From Theobroma cacao (taxonomy: Eukaryota > Streptophyta > Magnoliopsida > Malvales > Malvaceae): a stretch of 64,000 nt of DNA. The notes below the pieces were generated by a model, which was not told the DNA's origin, did no database searches, and saw only the letters and a list, made by a program, of their open reading frames with translations. Positions 23,901-35,505 of this stretch are shown here, in pieces. The stretch is taken from assembly GCF_000208745.1 (NCBI RefSeq), contig NC_030853.1, positions 17,983,600 through 18,047,599 on the forward strand. Direction: 5' to 3'. The position numbers were made by a program, and so were the translations under genes. Positions within the stretch are counted from its first letter, which is position 1. Every line of letters begins with the position of its first letter.

Positions 23901-25007
23901 TGGACATTTTCCCTATCTAATGACATGACGATAGCCAACTTAGAGGGGTTCAATATAAAAAAAGCCCCCTCAATAGACCTCTCTTGTTTGAAAATGCATT
24001 GTTAGACCCCTTGACTTTTTGTTACCATTAGTGAACACTTATTTACAAGTATAAAAAGTCAAAATTATCTTCAAATAATTGACAATAAAAAATACGAAAA
24101 ATATCATAATCTAATAATGATAATATTTTTATTCAATTTTTATCAAATTTAAAAATAAAAAACACATAAGATGGAAAAAGGAAAAATTTTAAAAAGTAAA
24201 TAAATAATTTAATATTATTTTATTAACAATTCAAAAATGTTCCTAATTTGGAAGTAAAAGAATCTAAAAAATTTAAGTAATAATATTTTAATTAAACTAG
24301 GTATACATTTTTTATATTTAAGGAGGTGTTTGTATTTTTTTAACCAAGCTATTGTGAGATTAATGTTAAATTCAACCAACCAAGCTCTTGTGAATTTATT
24401 AAATTTTTGTATTTGTTGTTGAAAAATTCAATATATGGTGTTGGTTTCTTGGTGATAATTTTTTTGGTTGTAGTCATGGTCTATTGGTGCAAATGGGGTT
24501 TCATTTGAATTTAAAGGGAACTGAAAAAATTGACTTTAAGGTGTGCTTTTAATTGATGTTATCTTTAAAACTTATTTCGTCCACATCACTTTGAATTCAA
24601 AGGAAAATTATGTGAATAACCTTAAAGATATAATGATGCCAATGCCTAACTTTGTCTTGCACTTACAAAAGTAGACCACTAAGCACACTTGAGGATTGCA
24701 AAGTTGTTTGGCCTTAAAGTTTACTTTTTACATCAAGTAAATTGTAAGGACTTCAAACTCTTTTGATAAACGATGGGATCTCAAAGTGTTTATATTTAGT
24801 TTCTAAATTTTTATTCAAAACATAACACTTCTCTTACTTTTGATTTTATGCTCTTGTCTTGTTTGTTTGTTATGTCAAAATGGTTGGCAACAAGTCTTTT
24901 ATATAAACTTGTAAGTATCTCTATTTTAAGGACACAACTTTTTCAATAAGGTACTTCAATGTCTTAAAAACACCTCTACATGTTGCGGGACACAACTTTA
25001 AGATATA
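23901..25007. other. AT-rich intergenic sequence with one inverted-repeat arm
   Basis: No gene. Except for the arm at 24110-24315 (see the paired repeat), I see only AT-rich non-coding sequence. Confidence 0.5.
24110..24315. repeat. Left arm of a long-range inverted repeat
   Basis: The reverse complement of this stretch (CTAGGTATA... / CTAGTTTAATTAAAATATTA, TTACTTAAATTTTTTA, GAATTGTTAATAAAATAAT, CCATCTTATGTG) matches 28200-28345 in order. The arms are 3.9 kb apart and face each other. They enclose the nested LTRs at 25008-27776. Confidence 0.65.
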
Positions 25008-27776
25008 TGTCACAATCGGCGAATCCATGACTAGTCTAGTTCGATTGGACCATTAAGTCAACAACACAAAAACACGCCACACACTGAGATGAGATGCGAA
25101 TCAATCATGGGGCAATATGGCACACAAACTCGATGTCAACCATTATTAGACCAGCATTGATTGGGGGTTTCGGGATGCATAATACGCCTGCAACGTTGAG
25201 GCGCACAAGTAGGGTGCAAACAAACAAGCCATGTACAGTAGTGTAGAACAACAAGCTTGGTGTGACAGCCCAGCGTGCTAGGCCCGTGCACACACAAGAC
25301 ACACATGCTGAGCGCGCAAGAGCCGCACACATGAGCGCTATGCATAAGGTAAATGCACACATGGGTGACGTGTTTATGGAAACTATGTATGTGTTCACTC
25401 ACCAAGAAGCTTCAAACTAGAGGGTTGCGCAAACATAGCTCACACACTAAAAGGTCATGTGTGTACAAGCCACACTCTAGAAAGTCACGTGCATCATGGG
25501 GTCACACCAAAAGGCCTCGCATACAAAAGGACCGCGCACTAATGGGCTACAAGACAGAGAGCCTGATGGGAAAGGCACAGCCATACATCACAATGCAAAT
25601 AATGAAAATAAAACAAAAATTACGAACACAGTTGAATAACAATTAAAACCAACCTTTCCACTAAAAGTCACTTTCATGATTTTTGGATGATATGTACTGC
25701 AACAAAATAAAGATGTGATTTGGTCATTACCTTGGCTACAAAGGAAAGCTTGATTCCTTGTACAAACTCCACTAAAACAAGCCCTCCAAAAGACCTCACA
25801 CCAAGCCCAACTGTTGTAAACCAAAGCTGTCCAAGAAATTCTTGAGTAGCCTCTAACTAGTGTTGAATGGTGGCTCAATTTTTTTGGATAAGTAGCTTAA
25901 GCAAGGTATTTATACCATGGACCAATTTTAGCCCTAATTACTTTTCCATGTAATTGGTAATTGGTCTTCACTCTTAATTAAACTTTTTTAATTAAGTTCA
26001 ATAAAAGTTCATAACTTCTAGTTTTGATGAAGTCCAACTTAATCACCTTTCCTAATTTAATCTCAAAATTCACCTTTTATGTATGGCCCATTAGGCTTTT
26101 AACATGTTAGCAATGACCTTAAAATGTAATTTGTAAATTAAATTTAGGATTAGCTAGATTCAAACTACATTGAATTTATCATTGATCACATCAACCACTT
26201 TATGATCATAGACCATGAATGAGATCTAGCAATCTATCATGGCCACCCAAATATTAAAAGAGTCAAGATGGTTTGACTCAATTTTTCAATGATTAGTCTC
26301 TCAGTGCAATTCAATCCTTTCATCATGTATCTCAAAAAGCTTAGAAGTACGGTGCAATGTCAACTACTAAACCTTCAAGTTAGTCATGACACTAATTAAG
26401 TATCATGTATTTTAGGAAACTCATTTCCTAAAATCCATTGCGCTCTGGCCAGAGTCTTTATGTAAGCTAACTCAATGCATAAACAGTCGAGATACATCTC
26501 CTTAATCACTAAGAGTGATGAATCCTATCTTGACCACTCATTTGCCTTTATGTGCTTCATGGTATACCCAACGTTCATTCTTTTAAGCATCCTTGTTTAG
26601 GACCCAAAAAGATGAAGTCAAAGCGTAGCACTCCATACATAAGACAACTTGGTGTCTCAAGTCTAAGGATCACTTACACAACTATCACATAAGGATATAT
26701 GTCATTGACACTATAGTGAAATACCAAATGGAATTTTCAGGTCAGGTCATGTTCCATGAACTTGTTCCTAAAACAAGCACTTATATTCTAATTCCAAGTA
26801 TCCCTATACTTCAACTTAAAAGATCAGTTACTTACTTCCAAAGTAAAAAACAAAAAATGTACCAATCTTTAAGCATCATTAATGTCCAATCTCAATGATA
26901 CATCGACTAGGAATAATTTAAAGATTGTGCTTTAATACATAGGAATCTCATAACTGTAACACATTACAATTCCCTTGCAAGGCATGTTAATCTCATGGAC
27001 TTCATCCAATAGACTTACAAGTATAGTCTTATTGATGAAGGAAAACCTCTAATCATTCGACATGAATGATATGATTACATGATTAGATCTAGGCCTTGAC
27101 CAATCCGATTGGCTATAAGGCTCATTCCAACAAGGCCACATATCAGTGGGCCACATACATGCTGTTTTTTACGAACTTGCGATGTGGGTCGCGTGTAAGG
27201 AAACAGCATGCATGAGGGCTGTGCATCAACAGCCCACATACAAAAGGATTGCCCGTATGAAGGTGATCTATTAACTGCAAAGAAGTGGCGGCTAAGTAGT
27301 CCAAGGTTTAGACTAAATTTGTTCTATTAAGCATAGAACACTTTCCTTATTTACGTTTCCTTTTATATTATTTAATTTACTTGCACTTCAAGTTGTTTTA
27401 GAATTTTCCTAGGTTTAGGATGGGTTATCACACTATAAATAACCTCTTAGGTTTTCTTTATTTGGCACCAAGTTGCCAACCAAGCTAGTTAGAAAGCTAC
27501 TAAGCCATTAGCTTTAGGTTTAGTATTTTGTTTACTTCTGAGGAATAATACAATTATTGTTTTTCCCATTCCTTCTTCAATTGTCTTATGCTTTCATATA
27601 TTTATGTTTTCACATCATTATTACAAGTTAGGCTTACTTAGTCTTCATACACAAGGCTTAAGTGTCGCATGAATCTTGGCTATAGTTCCAAGCCAGTAAT
27701 AATATAGGTATTGTTCCAATAATTACCTTATAAAAGGAGAATCATTCATACCATAAGATATCACTTTTGAGCTACA
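25008..27776 (+). mobile_element. LTR-like block, interrupted by a second LTR
   Basis: The block starts TGTCACAATCGGCGAATCC and ends TTTTGAGCTACA, with ATATA directly outside both ends (25003-25007 and 27777-27781), a possible 5-bp duplication. Both outer parts (25080-25560 and 27133-27260) are unusually GC-rich with matching words (CACACAT, GCGCGC, ACAAAAGG), as expected for one LTR split by an insertion. An R-region-like CACTATAAATAACC lies near 27432. Without the insert it is about 1.2 kb. ATATA is low complexity, so the borders are tentative. The open frames 25105-25646 are translations of this repeat. Confidence 0.45.
25564..27132 (-). mobile_element. Solo LTR-type element, copy 1 (minus)
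   Basis: Read on the minus strand it starts TGTTGGAATGAGCCTTATAG at 27132 and ends CCCATCA at 25564. It is homologous in order to the plus-strand copy at 36211-40446 (words AGCCAATCGGATTGGTCAAGG, AATTGTAATGTGTTACA, TTGGAAGTAAG, AACATGACCTG, CCATTTGGTATTTCACT, GAGACACCAA, GAGTGGTCAAGA, TTCATCAC). A TATA-like GGTATAAATACC lies at about 25905-25916 on the minus strand. The flanks GAGCC and AGGCC agree at three of five bases. About 1.57 kb, no coding capacity; the frame at 25588-25878 is inside its leader. Confidence 0.65.
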
Positions 27777-27781
27777 ATATA

Positions 27782-28199
27782 AAAAGATAAATTTTCATAT
27801 CCAAACTTTTGAGTAGTGGTGTTTTTGAATTGTTTCATAACCTTTGGATTTATAAGTGTTTTTCTAAATGTCATTTTACCAAGAAACATAACTTTTGATA
27901 TGAAAACCCACTTATAATTTAATAGTTACACTATGTCATACTATGTCACATAACCTTTTAATTGATGTGACTTCCCAATATTCACAACTTTTCATATGAC
28001 AAAACAAAATTTTTCATATGAAAAGACATAACTTTTAATTTTGAAAATACACCAACATGGTGGTGCATGGAGATCAAAGAAGGGAGAGATAGGCAAAGAA
28101 AGGGAAGAAAAACAACCATTATGCTTTTGATATCAACAAAGAAAGAACAAGAGGAAGCGAAAGGACAAAATAGAAAAAAAAAGGAAAACAATTAAAAAA
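27782..28199. other. Intergenic, no gene seen
   Basis: AT-rich. Recurrent AACTTTT(C/G)ATATGA words occur (27890-28040). A minus-strand open frame at 27982-28191 is Phe/Ser-rich low complexity and not convincing. Confidence 0.5.
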
Positions 28200-28345
28200 T
28201 TATACCTAGTTTAATTAGAATATTATTACTTAATTTTTTATATTTTTTCACTTCAAAATTATGAGTTTTTTTAATTGTTAATAAAATAATTTTGAACAAT
28301 TTTTTTTATTTTTTTATTTTTTCATCTTTATGTGTCTTTTTTTAT
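28200..28345. repeat. Right arm of the long-range inverted repeat
   Basis: Matches the reverse complement of 24110-24315. It abuts the broken end of the truncated receptor pseudogene at about 28346, so the loss of that gene's kinase domain is at or next to this repeat border. Confidence 0.65.
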
Positions 28346-29691
28346 CTTCTTTTTCTATGGAAAGTAAAGCAACCCGAGAGAAGAGATAAGAGAGTTGTAG
28401 CACCAAGCACAACTCCAAGGATCGGAAAAATTGTTGACAGTTTCTTATTTCTTCAGCTATTCTGTAACCTGGGGCCCTGTTCAGGAGATATACGACTCGC
28501 CAAAGGGTTTGAGTTAGGTCCTGCTAGAATGCCTTGAGAATTGTTCAACTTGAAAATCTCTATCCCGTTCAAGATTGCATCAACAAATTTTGGAGTTGAA
28601 TCCATGTTAGGGAGCAAGGCTAGCCACAGTTGCTACTTTGTTGCGAATATCACATAATCTTTGTACATAGGAATCCCAGACCCACCAGTCTGTTTTAACA
28701 AATCAATTTGTCTCTCAGCCGTCTAATTATTAAAAAATATATCAAACACACGCTGATTTGATTTTTTGATCTCTGGGGTCTCACAAAAATGCAACCTGAG
28801 AAGGTAAGAGAATCGCACATCAACATGGAAGATCCAAGTGAGGTTGTAATTGAGATTAATGTGAGAATCTACAGCCATAGTACGCTTAGTGGCATAGACA
28901 TTCAATGGTGCAGTGTAAGCCGGTATCCTTGGCGTGTATTTGATCGAATCGTTAAGGAAAGATTGTACAGTCCCAATTGCAGCCCCGTAGATATAAGCCC
29001 CATCTTGGGACCATGTTCGATACATACTGGTATCTTCTATGTTGCTGATCTCCTGTCCCCCAACATTTAGCCGATAAAGAGTCTCAAGATTGGTGGTATT
29101 TTGCAAAAGAAAGGAAGAGCCATAGCCAACTAAAGTCGGTTAGGTATCATCACTGCGCATGTAGAGGCTACTTGGCTTGGAAACAATTTCGATGCCATTA
29201 ATGAAAGCATAAGTGTTGGGAGATGGTACAAAGGTTAGGCTTAGCATCTGATTGCCTTATACGGTAATAATGTATTTTTTGATGAAGTGGGAAATTGGAG
29301 GTCTTGTAGCGGAAGCGGTTAAATAGGCACTGAAATTGCTTAAGAGAGTGTAATTATTAGCATTGACAGAGAAGAAAGAAGTGGTGATATTGATACAGGG
29401 AAGTTGTAGGTGAATTCAGAGCAAAATATACGTGTAGTCATGTATGGAATTCTAGTGACAGAGTCCTATTTAGAGGCTATGGAAACAAAAAATGCATGTT
29501 CCCTGTTAGAGGTAGAAAATTTTGAGTGATCATAATCAGCTTCCCAGCTGCGACCATCTAATGAAGTTGTTGTCGATTGTGCACCACAATCAAAGAGTAT
29601 ATTATCTGTAGGAATGTATGGAGGAAAGTTTTCGACGGCTATGGAGGAAGAGATGAAGAAAAGAGATGACGTAGATGACCAAGGTTAACAT
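28346..29691 (-). pseudogene. Truncated CrRLK1L ectodomain copy
   Basis: This is a near copy of the ectodomain and membrane part of the receptor at 42816-45425, in the same orientation. Similarity begins at the start codon (29691, matching 45425) and ends at about 28346 in the membrane/juxtamembrane region, before the kinase, where an unrelated AT-rich repeat takes over. The copy lacks about 55 bp near 29392 (relative to the segment around 45050-45107), which shifts the frame, and carries further stops. The best open piece is 29106-28723 (LYRLNVGGQEI, SYLLRLHFCETPEIK). Its upstream flank was split off by the copia element at 29788-34787. If transcribed it could only give a broken ectodomain. 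Confidence 0.9.
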
Positions 29692-29787
29692 TGTATTGAA
29701 TGTTGAAGCCGTTGCTTCCTTAAGAGAAGTTACAGTTTGTGACAATCAAGGTGATGATAACCCTAATAGACAAAAGTAGTTTCGGAC
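29692..29787 (-). other. 5' flank of the truncated copy, near side
   Basis: About 96 bp matching the sequence just upstream of the start codon of the 45425 receptor, up to GTTTCGGAC, where the copia LTR begins. The match resumes at 34788 (CCCCATATCTGTTTCTCC corresponding to CCCGTGTCTGTCTCTCC near 45514). Confidence 0.8.
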
Positions 29788-30301
29788 TGAAGGAAAATCG
29801 ATTGAAAAACACAATGTACAGTAATATGAATTTCCATAGAGTAGTATAGAGCAAGATGAGAATAGGGAATAAAATTTTTGATCAAAACCAGCTCACTACA
29901 TCATTTCAGTTTTTGGTATATATAGTGACTCATGCCTCGTGATTACCATTCCTTCCTCAAAACTCGGATCTATGATGAGCACAGAAAACAAGAGAAAACA
30001 GTTGAGCATAGAAATCAAGACCTTGTTTCTGGTGCCAGCAACGGTCCTTAACGCCCAGAGAAAAAAATAATTAACACATGATCTTTAAACAACAGCAAAT
30101 AAAACGACACACAGCTAAGTCGTATGACTAAGTTGTTAATAACATAACAAAATTAAAACTACACTATAAGCAGCGTTTTAATTAACATAAAAAAACCAAG
30201 CTTCAAACAATGCCGTATAGACACCCTTTCTTTTCTTCTTTAGCTCTGCTGATTGGTGCCTTTATTTGAATCTTTACGTGCTAGAATCATAAACTTCAAC
30301 A
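29788..30301 (-). repeat. Copia 3' LTR
   Basis: Starts TGAAGGAAAATC and ends AAACTTCAACA on the plus strand. Aligns with 34311-34787 along its length and is about 37 bp longer, mainly from extra sequence near 29840-29885. Substitutions between the LTRs are frequent enough to say the insertion is not recent. Confidence 0.85.
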
Positions 30302-31370
30302 GACCTTCTTGATTCCAGTAGGATAAACACCCAACTTGTCTTTAAGAAATTTAAATCGATCAGCATTTAAGCCCTTAGTAAAGATGTCTGCCACTTGATC
30401 ACCAGTGTAATAGTATTCAATCTGAATTTCACCTTCTTTAACAGCATCTCTCAATGCATGAAACTTCACCCTTATGTGCTTTGTTCTGCTGTATTGGACT
30501 GGATTTCTAACAATGGCCATGGCAGACTGATTATCAACTCTTATCAGAGTACCTTTTTCTTGAGGAAAATTCAAGTCTGCAAGAACCTTTCTTAGCCACA
30601 AGGCATGATTAGTAGCTGAAGCAGTGGCTATGTATTTTGCTTCAGCTGATGCTTGAGCAACTACCTCCTATTTCCTTGAACTCCATGTAAACACACCACT
30701 TCTAAAGGAAAAACAATACCCTGTAGTATTTTTTGAATTATCAACCGATCCAGCCCAGTCAATATCAGTGAATCCTTGCAAATCACAGCTTTCAAACTTC
30801 AGAAACCTTAAACCATCACTTGCAGTACCTTTCACATACCTCCAGATACGTTTGGCTGCAGTGAAATGATGAACTGATGGAGCTTGCATGAATCTGGATA
30901 AGAGGTTTGTAGCAAACATCACATCTAGTCTGGTAGCAGCTAAGTACAACAATGAGCTAATGATACTTTTGTAAAGAGTTTCATTTGCCTTTTCTACACC
31001 ATCATCAATACAAAATCTGCTTCTAGTAGTTAAAGGTGTTCTAACAGCTTTATAGTAATCCATTCTAAACTTTTTTAGAAGATCCTGAGCATATTTGGAT
31101 GGATGCACAAAAATCTGTCTTGCTGACTGCTCAAACTCCATCCCAAGAAAATAAGTCATAAGCCCCAAATCAGTCATCTCAAATACCTTCAACATATCAG
31201 CCTTGAATTCTATTAAACAATCACTATTTGGACCAGTTATTAATAGGTCATCCACATAAACAGCAACAATAAGCTTTACTGAATCATCATCTTTCTTAAC
31301 ATATAGGGTGGCTTCATTAATGCTTTTTTCAAAACCATGAGTCCTTAGATGATCATCCATCCTTTCATAC
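30296..31370 (-). pseudogene. Copia reverse transcriptase C-part and RNase H
   Basis: 31360-30668 reads VKLIVAVYVDDLLITGPN (the YVDD catalytic site), MTDLGLMTYFLGMEFEQS, SLLYLAATRLDVMFATNLLS and WRYVKGTASDGLRF, then WAGSVDNSKNTTGYCFSF. A stop separates it from 30601-30296, the RNase H end (VDNQSAMAIVRNPVQYSRTK, TGDQVADIFTKGL). Domain order and motifs are classical copia. Confidence 0.9.
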
Positions 31371-32040
31371 TAGACTCGAAGAGCCTGTTTGGGGCCATAC
31401 AAGGCCTTAATCAGCTTACAAACCTTCCCTTCAGCACCTTTTTCTTCAAACCCCTCTAGTTGCTGAACATAGATATCCTCTTTTAGGAAACCATTCAATA
31501 AGGCTGATTTGATGTCTAGATGAAAGATTTACCACCCTTCCTTGGTTGACAGGGTAGCAAGTAATCTAATTGTATCATGTCTAGCCACAGGTGCAAAAGT
31601 CTCCAAGTAATCTACTCCATAAACTTGTGCAAACCCTTTCACACTAGTCTAGCCTTGTGCTTGTTCATAGAACCATCTGGATTTAGCTTTGTCCTGAAGA
31701 TCCACTTAACATTTATCACATTTTGATTTGAAGGTCTATCAACCAATATCCATGTATTATTCTTTTTAATAATCCCAATTTCAACTTCCATAGTAGCTCT
31801 TCAATGTTTTTCCTTAGCTACTTCAGCAAAGTTGAAGGGCACAGCTATAGCAACATTGCACCTACTATAAATCTCTTGCAATGATTGAGTCCTTTTAATA
31901 GATAGTCTCTCATCCTTTATGTGAAGTGAATCATCATCATCATTATCCACTTGAAGATCAGTAGCAGTTGTCATTTTCTCAATTCTGTCAGCAGACTCAA
32001 TTTCTCAATTCCAAAAATGCCCTTCATCAAAATTGACATC
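31371..32040 (-). pseudogene. Copia reverse transcriptase N-part, broken
   Basis: The region between integrase and the YVDD block. Minus-strand pieces visible across stops include VYGVDYLETFAPVARHDTIR (31620-31570), STKEGW with DIKSALLNGFLKEDIYVQQL (31550-31460) and EGKVCKLIKALYGPKQALRV (31430-31380), the standard copia RT fingers/palm. Several stops and at least one frame change. Confidence 0.8.
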
Positions 32041-32540
32041 TCAACTGATGAAAACCTTTTTAGATTTCACATCATAGAGCCTATATCCCTTAGTTACCTC
32101 ACTATAACCAATGAAAACAGCAACTGAAGACTTAGCATCAAACTTTGACCTTTTTTCATCTGCAATCTTTGCATAGCACAAGCTACCAAAAGTTCTGAAG
32201 TGAGCCACTGAAGGCTTTTGTCCAAACCACAACTCATATGTTGTTTACTATGGTAGAACTCTTGAATAAGTTCTATTTAGTATGTAGTTTGAGGTATTAA
32301 CTGCCTCTGCCCAGAAACAAGTAGGCATATTCATTTGGTATAGCATACACCTTGCCATTTTTGCAAGTGTCATATTCTTTCTCTCTGCTGTGCCATTTTG
32401 TTGAGGGCTATAAGTTACTGTTAGCTGGTGTTGAACTCCACAATCTGCTAAGTATCTCTCAAACTCTGAAGTAGTAAACTCAGTACCATTATCACTTCTC
32501 AAGATCTTGATGGTTGAACTTAAGAAGTTTTCCACCAAGG
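32041..32540 (-). pseudogene. Copia integrase core
   Basis: 32538-32248 reads IKILRSDNGTEFTTSEFERY, then QHQLTVTYSPQQNGTAERKN, carrying the second Asp and the Glu of the DDE triad, then FWAEAVNTSNYILNR. 32232-32041 continues WFGQKPSVAHFRTFGSLCYA and VFIGYSEVTKGYRLYD, the integrase C-terminal part. A stop separates the two. Confidence 0.9.
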
Positions 32541-32784
32541 CTTTAAATTAAACAAACTTCTCCATAACATCAGACTTCTGTTTGATAAAATACACCTAGC
32601 AGTACTTTGTAAAATCACCAATCAATAAAATGTAGTATCTACTACCATTTAAAGAAGGATTCTTCATTGGTCCACTAAAATCAGCATGTACCAATTCAAG
32701 TTTTCCATAAGCTTTCCACTTGCTCACTTTAAGAAAAGATTTCCTAATTTGTTTACCAAGCTTACAAGTTTGATAAAGCTTGTC

Positions 32785-33306
32785 TTACTTAGTAATGGCA
32801 GGTAACCCTTCAAGCAGACCTTTGGATGCCATTAGAGAAAAGGATGAGTAATTAACATGTCCAAGTCTTTTGTGCCAAGTTTCAGATAAATCAGCTTCAT
32901 TATACAAGGCTAAGTGAGCTGTATCAGCTAAGTTCAGTGGATAGCAATGATTCTTCATTTCTACAGTGAACATTTCTTCTTCATGTGGATCAAAAACTAT
33001 ACAAACCTGATCTTTGAACAATAAGGCATAATGCTCCTCAACTAACTAACCTACATTTAATAGGTTTTGGTTGGCTTCTGGAACATACTGCACATTGTTA
33101 ATACATTTATATCCTGAAGCTGTTTCAACTTTTACTGTTTCAATTCCAAGAATTTTCAAAAACTTTCCATCACCTATCTTGACTTTAGATTGAAAACTAT
33201 TATCCAGAGTAATGAAAAGCCCTTTGTTACCTATGAAATGGTGAGAGTAAGCACTATCTAGTAGCCAGATATTAGACTTTTTTGAATCATCCTCCATCTT
33301 TGCCAT
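32785..33306 (-). pseudogene. Copia protease and pre-integrase zinc domain
   Basis: 33306-33046 contains NIWLLDSAYSHHFIGNKGLF, where the catalytic site is DSA rather than the usual DSG. 33021-32785 contains SETWHKRLGHVNYSSFSLM and GLLEGLP, the GAG-pre-integrase HHCC region. A stop lies between. The DSA change alone would probably abolish protease function. Confidence 0.85.
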
Positions 33307-33419
33307 AAACCAAACCTCATTATCATTAACTTCCTATTCTGCTAAAGTTGCCAGAGTTGAAGATTCAGACCTTTTGGCTTTACACACCTTCTCTACATGC
33401 CCCATCTGCTAGCATGCCC

Positions 33420-34241
33420 TATATTAACATTGGGCTTATACCAGCAGTACCTCTCAGAATGATTCTTCTTCTAGCATATAGAACAAGGTGAATGTTTGTC
33501 TCTTGAACTTTCCTACTTCGCTCCTCCACTTTTGCTTTTTCCTTTCTGTTCAAACTTCTTTGAACTTCCTCTTTTTACTTTCAGTCCTTTAGTCTTAGCC
33601 ACTAGAGCACTCTCTACATACTCAGCTCTTATAGCTCTCCTCTGTTCAAGAGCTAGTAGCTTGTTGATGAGCTCATTCACAGTTAGCTTAGTTAGATCCT
33701 TAGAGTTTTCTAAGGAAGTGATCTTCGATTCAAATTTTTCAGGTAGGCTAATGAGAAATTTAGCTACAATTCTCCTCTCAGTAACCACTTCTCCTAGTAA
33801 CCTTAGCTCATTAACAATCCTAAGAACTCTATCTGAATATGCTTATACTCCCTCATCATCTCTCATTTTTAGAGTTTTAAACTCTCTAGTAAGATTAATA
33901 ATCTGATGCATCTTAGTAGTCTCATTGCCCTGAATTACTTCTTGAAGTGTATCCCAAACTAATTTAGGATCTTCAAAATTAATAATCCTAGAAAATCTAC
34001 TCTCGGATACAGCTAATTGAAGACAGATTAAAACTTTGTACCTTCTAGCGACCTCCTCACTGTGCTGCTTTATTTGGGCAATTGTTGGATTGGCATGACG
34101 TTGCACAGGGACTTCACCATTCTCCACTACATCCCAAAGATCAAACGCTTTCAAGTAAGATCTCATTTTCACAGCCCAAACTCTATAAATTTTGCTTGTG
34201 AATGTTAGTGGTGTTGATGCTGAAAATCCAGTGGTTGCCAT
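33420..34241 (-). pseudogene. Copia gag
   Basis: Starts at ATG 34241 (MATTGFSASTPLTFTSKIYR) rather than at the upstream near-cognate codon, then VWAVKMRSYLKAFDLWDVVE and a UBN2-type gag body to 33843, and in another frame 33788-33513 (ERRIVAKFLISLPEKFESKI, LEQRRAIRAEYVESAL). A degenerate zinc-knuckle segment follows near 33480-33420. It is of the same gag lineage as the small element at 61593-63575. Confidence 0.85.
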
Positions 34242-34310
34242 GATACCTTGCTTCAATCACCAATCGGCCAGCGAAAGCAACAAGCCCTTAAGATGAATGC
34301 TTTGATACCA

Positions 34311-34787
34311 TGAAGGAAACTCAATTGAAAGACACAATGCATGGTAATATGAATTTCCAGAAAGCAATACAAAGCCAGCTCATTAATTCATTTCAATTTT
34401 TGGTATATATAGTGACTCATGCCTTGTGATTACAATTCCTTCCTCAAAACTCGGATCTATGATGAGCACAGAAAACAAGAGAAAACAATTAAGCATAGAA
34501 ATCAAGACTTTGTTTCTAGTGCTAGCAACGGTACTTAACAACTGGAGAAAAAAATAATTAACACATGATCTTTAAACAATAGCAAATAAAATGACACACA
34601 GCTAAGTCGTATGACTAAGCTGTTAATAATAGAACAAAATTAAAACGACACTATAGGCAATGTTTCAATCAACATAAAAAACTAAGCTTCAAACGATGCC
34701 ATATAGACACCCTTTCTTTTCTTCTTCAGCTCTGCTGACTAGCGCCTTTATTTGAATATTTACTTGTTGGAATCATAAACCTCAACA
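34311..34787 (-). repeat. Copia 5' LTR
   Basis: TGAAGGAAACTC to AAACCTCAACA. Direct repeat of 29788-30301. Carries TATATATAG-like promoter sequence (about 34401) shared by both LTRs. Confidence 0.85.
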
Positions 34788-35505
34788 CAAACCCCATATC
34801 TGTTTCTCCAATTCCAAAGATCATGCGAAGAAGAAACTGACGTATTTATCAATTTATTGTTTGTGGAGAAATCTGTGTAAACAGAGTAGAGCCAATTACC
34901 CTGATTTGAAAAACGAAATGTAATGGAAGATGTGCTCCAATTAGTTAGTAAACGGTGCATGTGATTAGTCAAAGAGAATCGTAGACTTGATAATACTACT
35001 AGTTGGAAAGTCTTTGGCTTCACGCAATGACTTTTCAATCTTCATGTCCCATTTTTGGATGTTGGAGTGTTGTTCAATCCATCCTTTTTCTTTTGTTTTG
35101 AATTTTCATCTAGTAAAGATTTTTTTAAATTAAAAAATTAACAACTAAATCAACTACTTCATAATTTAAACGCCATTATTAGTTTAGTCATATAATTGAT
35201 AACAATGTGATTGGTGATAATGATTTTGAAGAAAAGAATGACATTAGATTGATAACTTGGCTTTGAAATCGATAAGGATGAGATTGAAATTAATACTGAG
35301 ACAAAATTTATCCCACAAAAATCAATGACGTTAATGAAGTGAAATGTGGTAAGGGTATAAATTAAAGTTGGCATATTATGTGCAATTTTACTTGATCACA
35401 TTTACAAAGTTCAAAGATTTTCGAAATTAATACATTATTTTATAATAGTAATAATATATTTTCATATATTTATAAGTAAAAAAAAATATTTTTTGACATA
35501 TTAAT
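34788..35505 (-). other. 5' flank of the truncated receptor copy, far side
   Basis: Matches 45514-46245, the upstream region of the other receptor, almost throughout (for example AGTTGGAAAGTCTTTGGCTT and GATGTTGGAGTGTTGTTCAA). Together with 28346-29787 this defines a duplicated segment of about 2.16 kb, split by the copia insertion. Promoter sequence may have been copied with the gene. Confidence 0.85.

Larger units (their letters stand above)
29788..34787 (-). mobile_element. Ty1/copia retrotransposon, near complete, degenerate
   Basis: Two direct LTRs (29788-30301 and 34311-34787) bracket gag, protease, integrase, RT and RNase H in copia order on the minus strand. The primer-binding site TGGTATCA (initiator-tRNA-Met type) lies directly inside the 5' LTR at 34303-34310. 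The element is about 5.0 kb. It inserted about 100 bp upstream of the start codon of a duplicated receptor copy. Flanking 5-mers CGGAC and CAAAC agree at three of five, so the duplication has decayed. Several frames are broken, so it is not autonomous. Confidence 0.9.

Noticed and set aside
25105..25646. Cys/His-rich open frames on both strands
   Set aside because: They come from the GC-rich CACACAT-type repeat; overlapping frames on both strands look equally plausible, as expected for a repeat.
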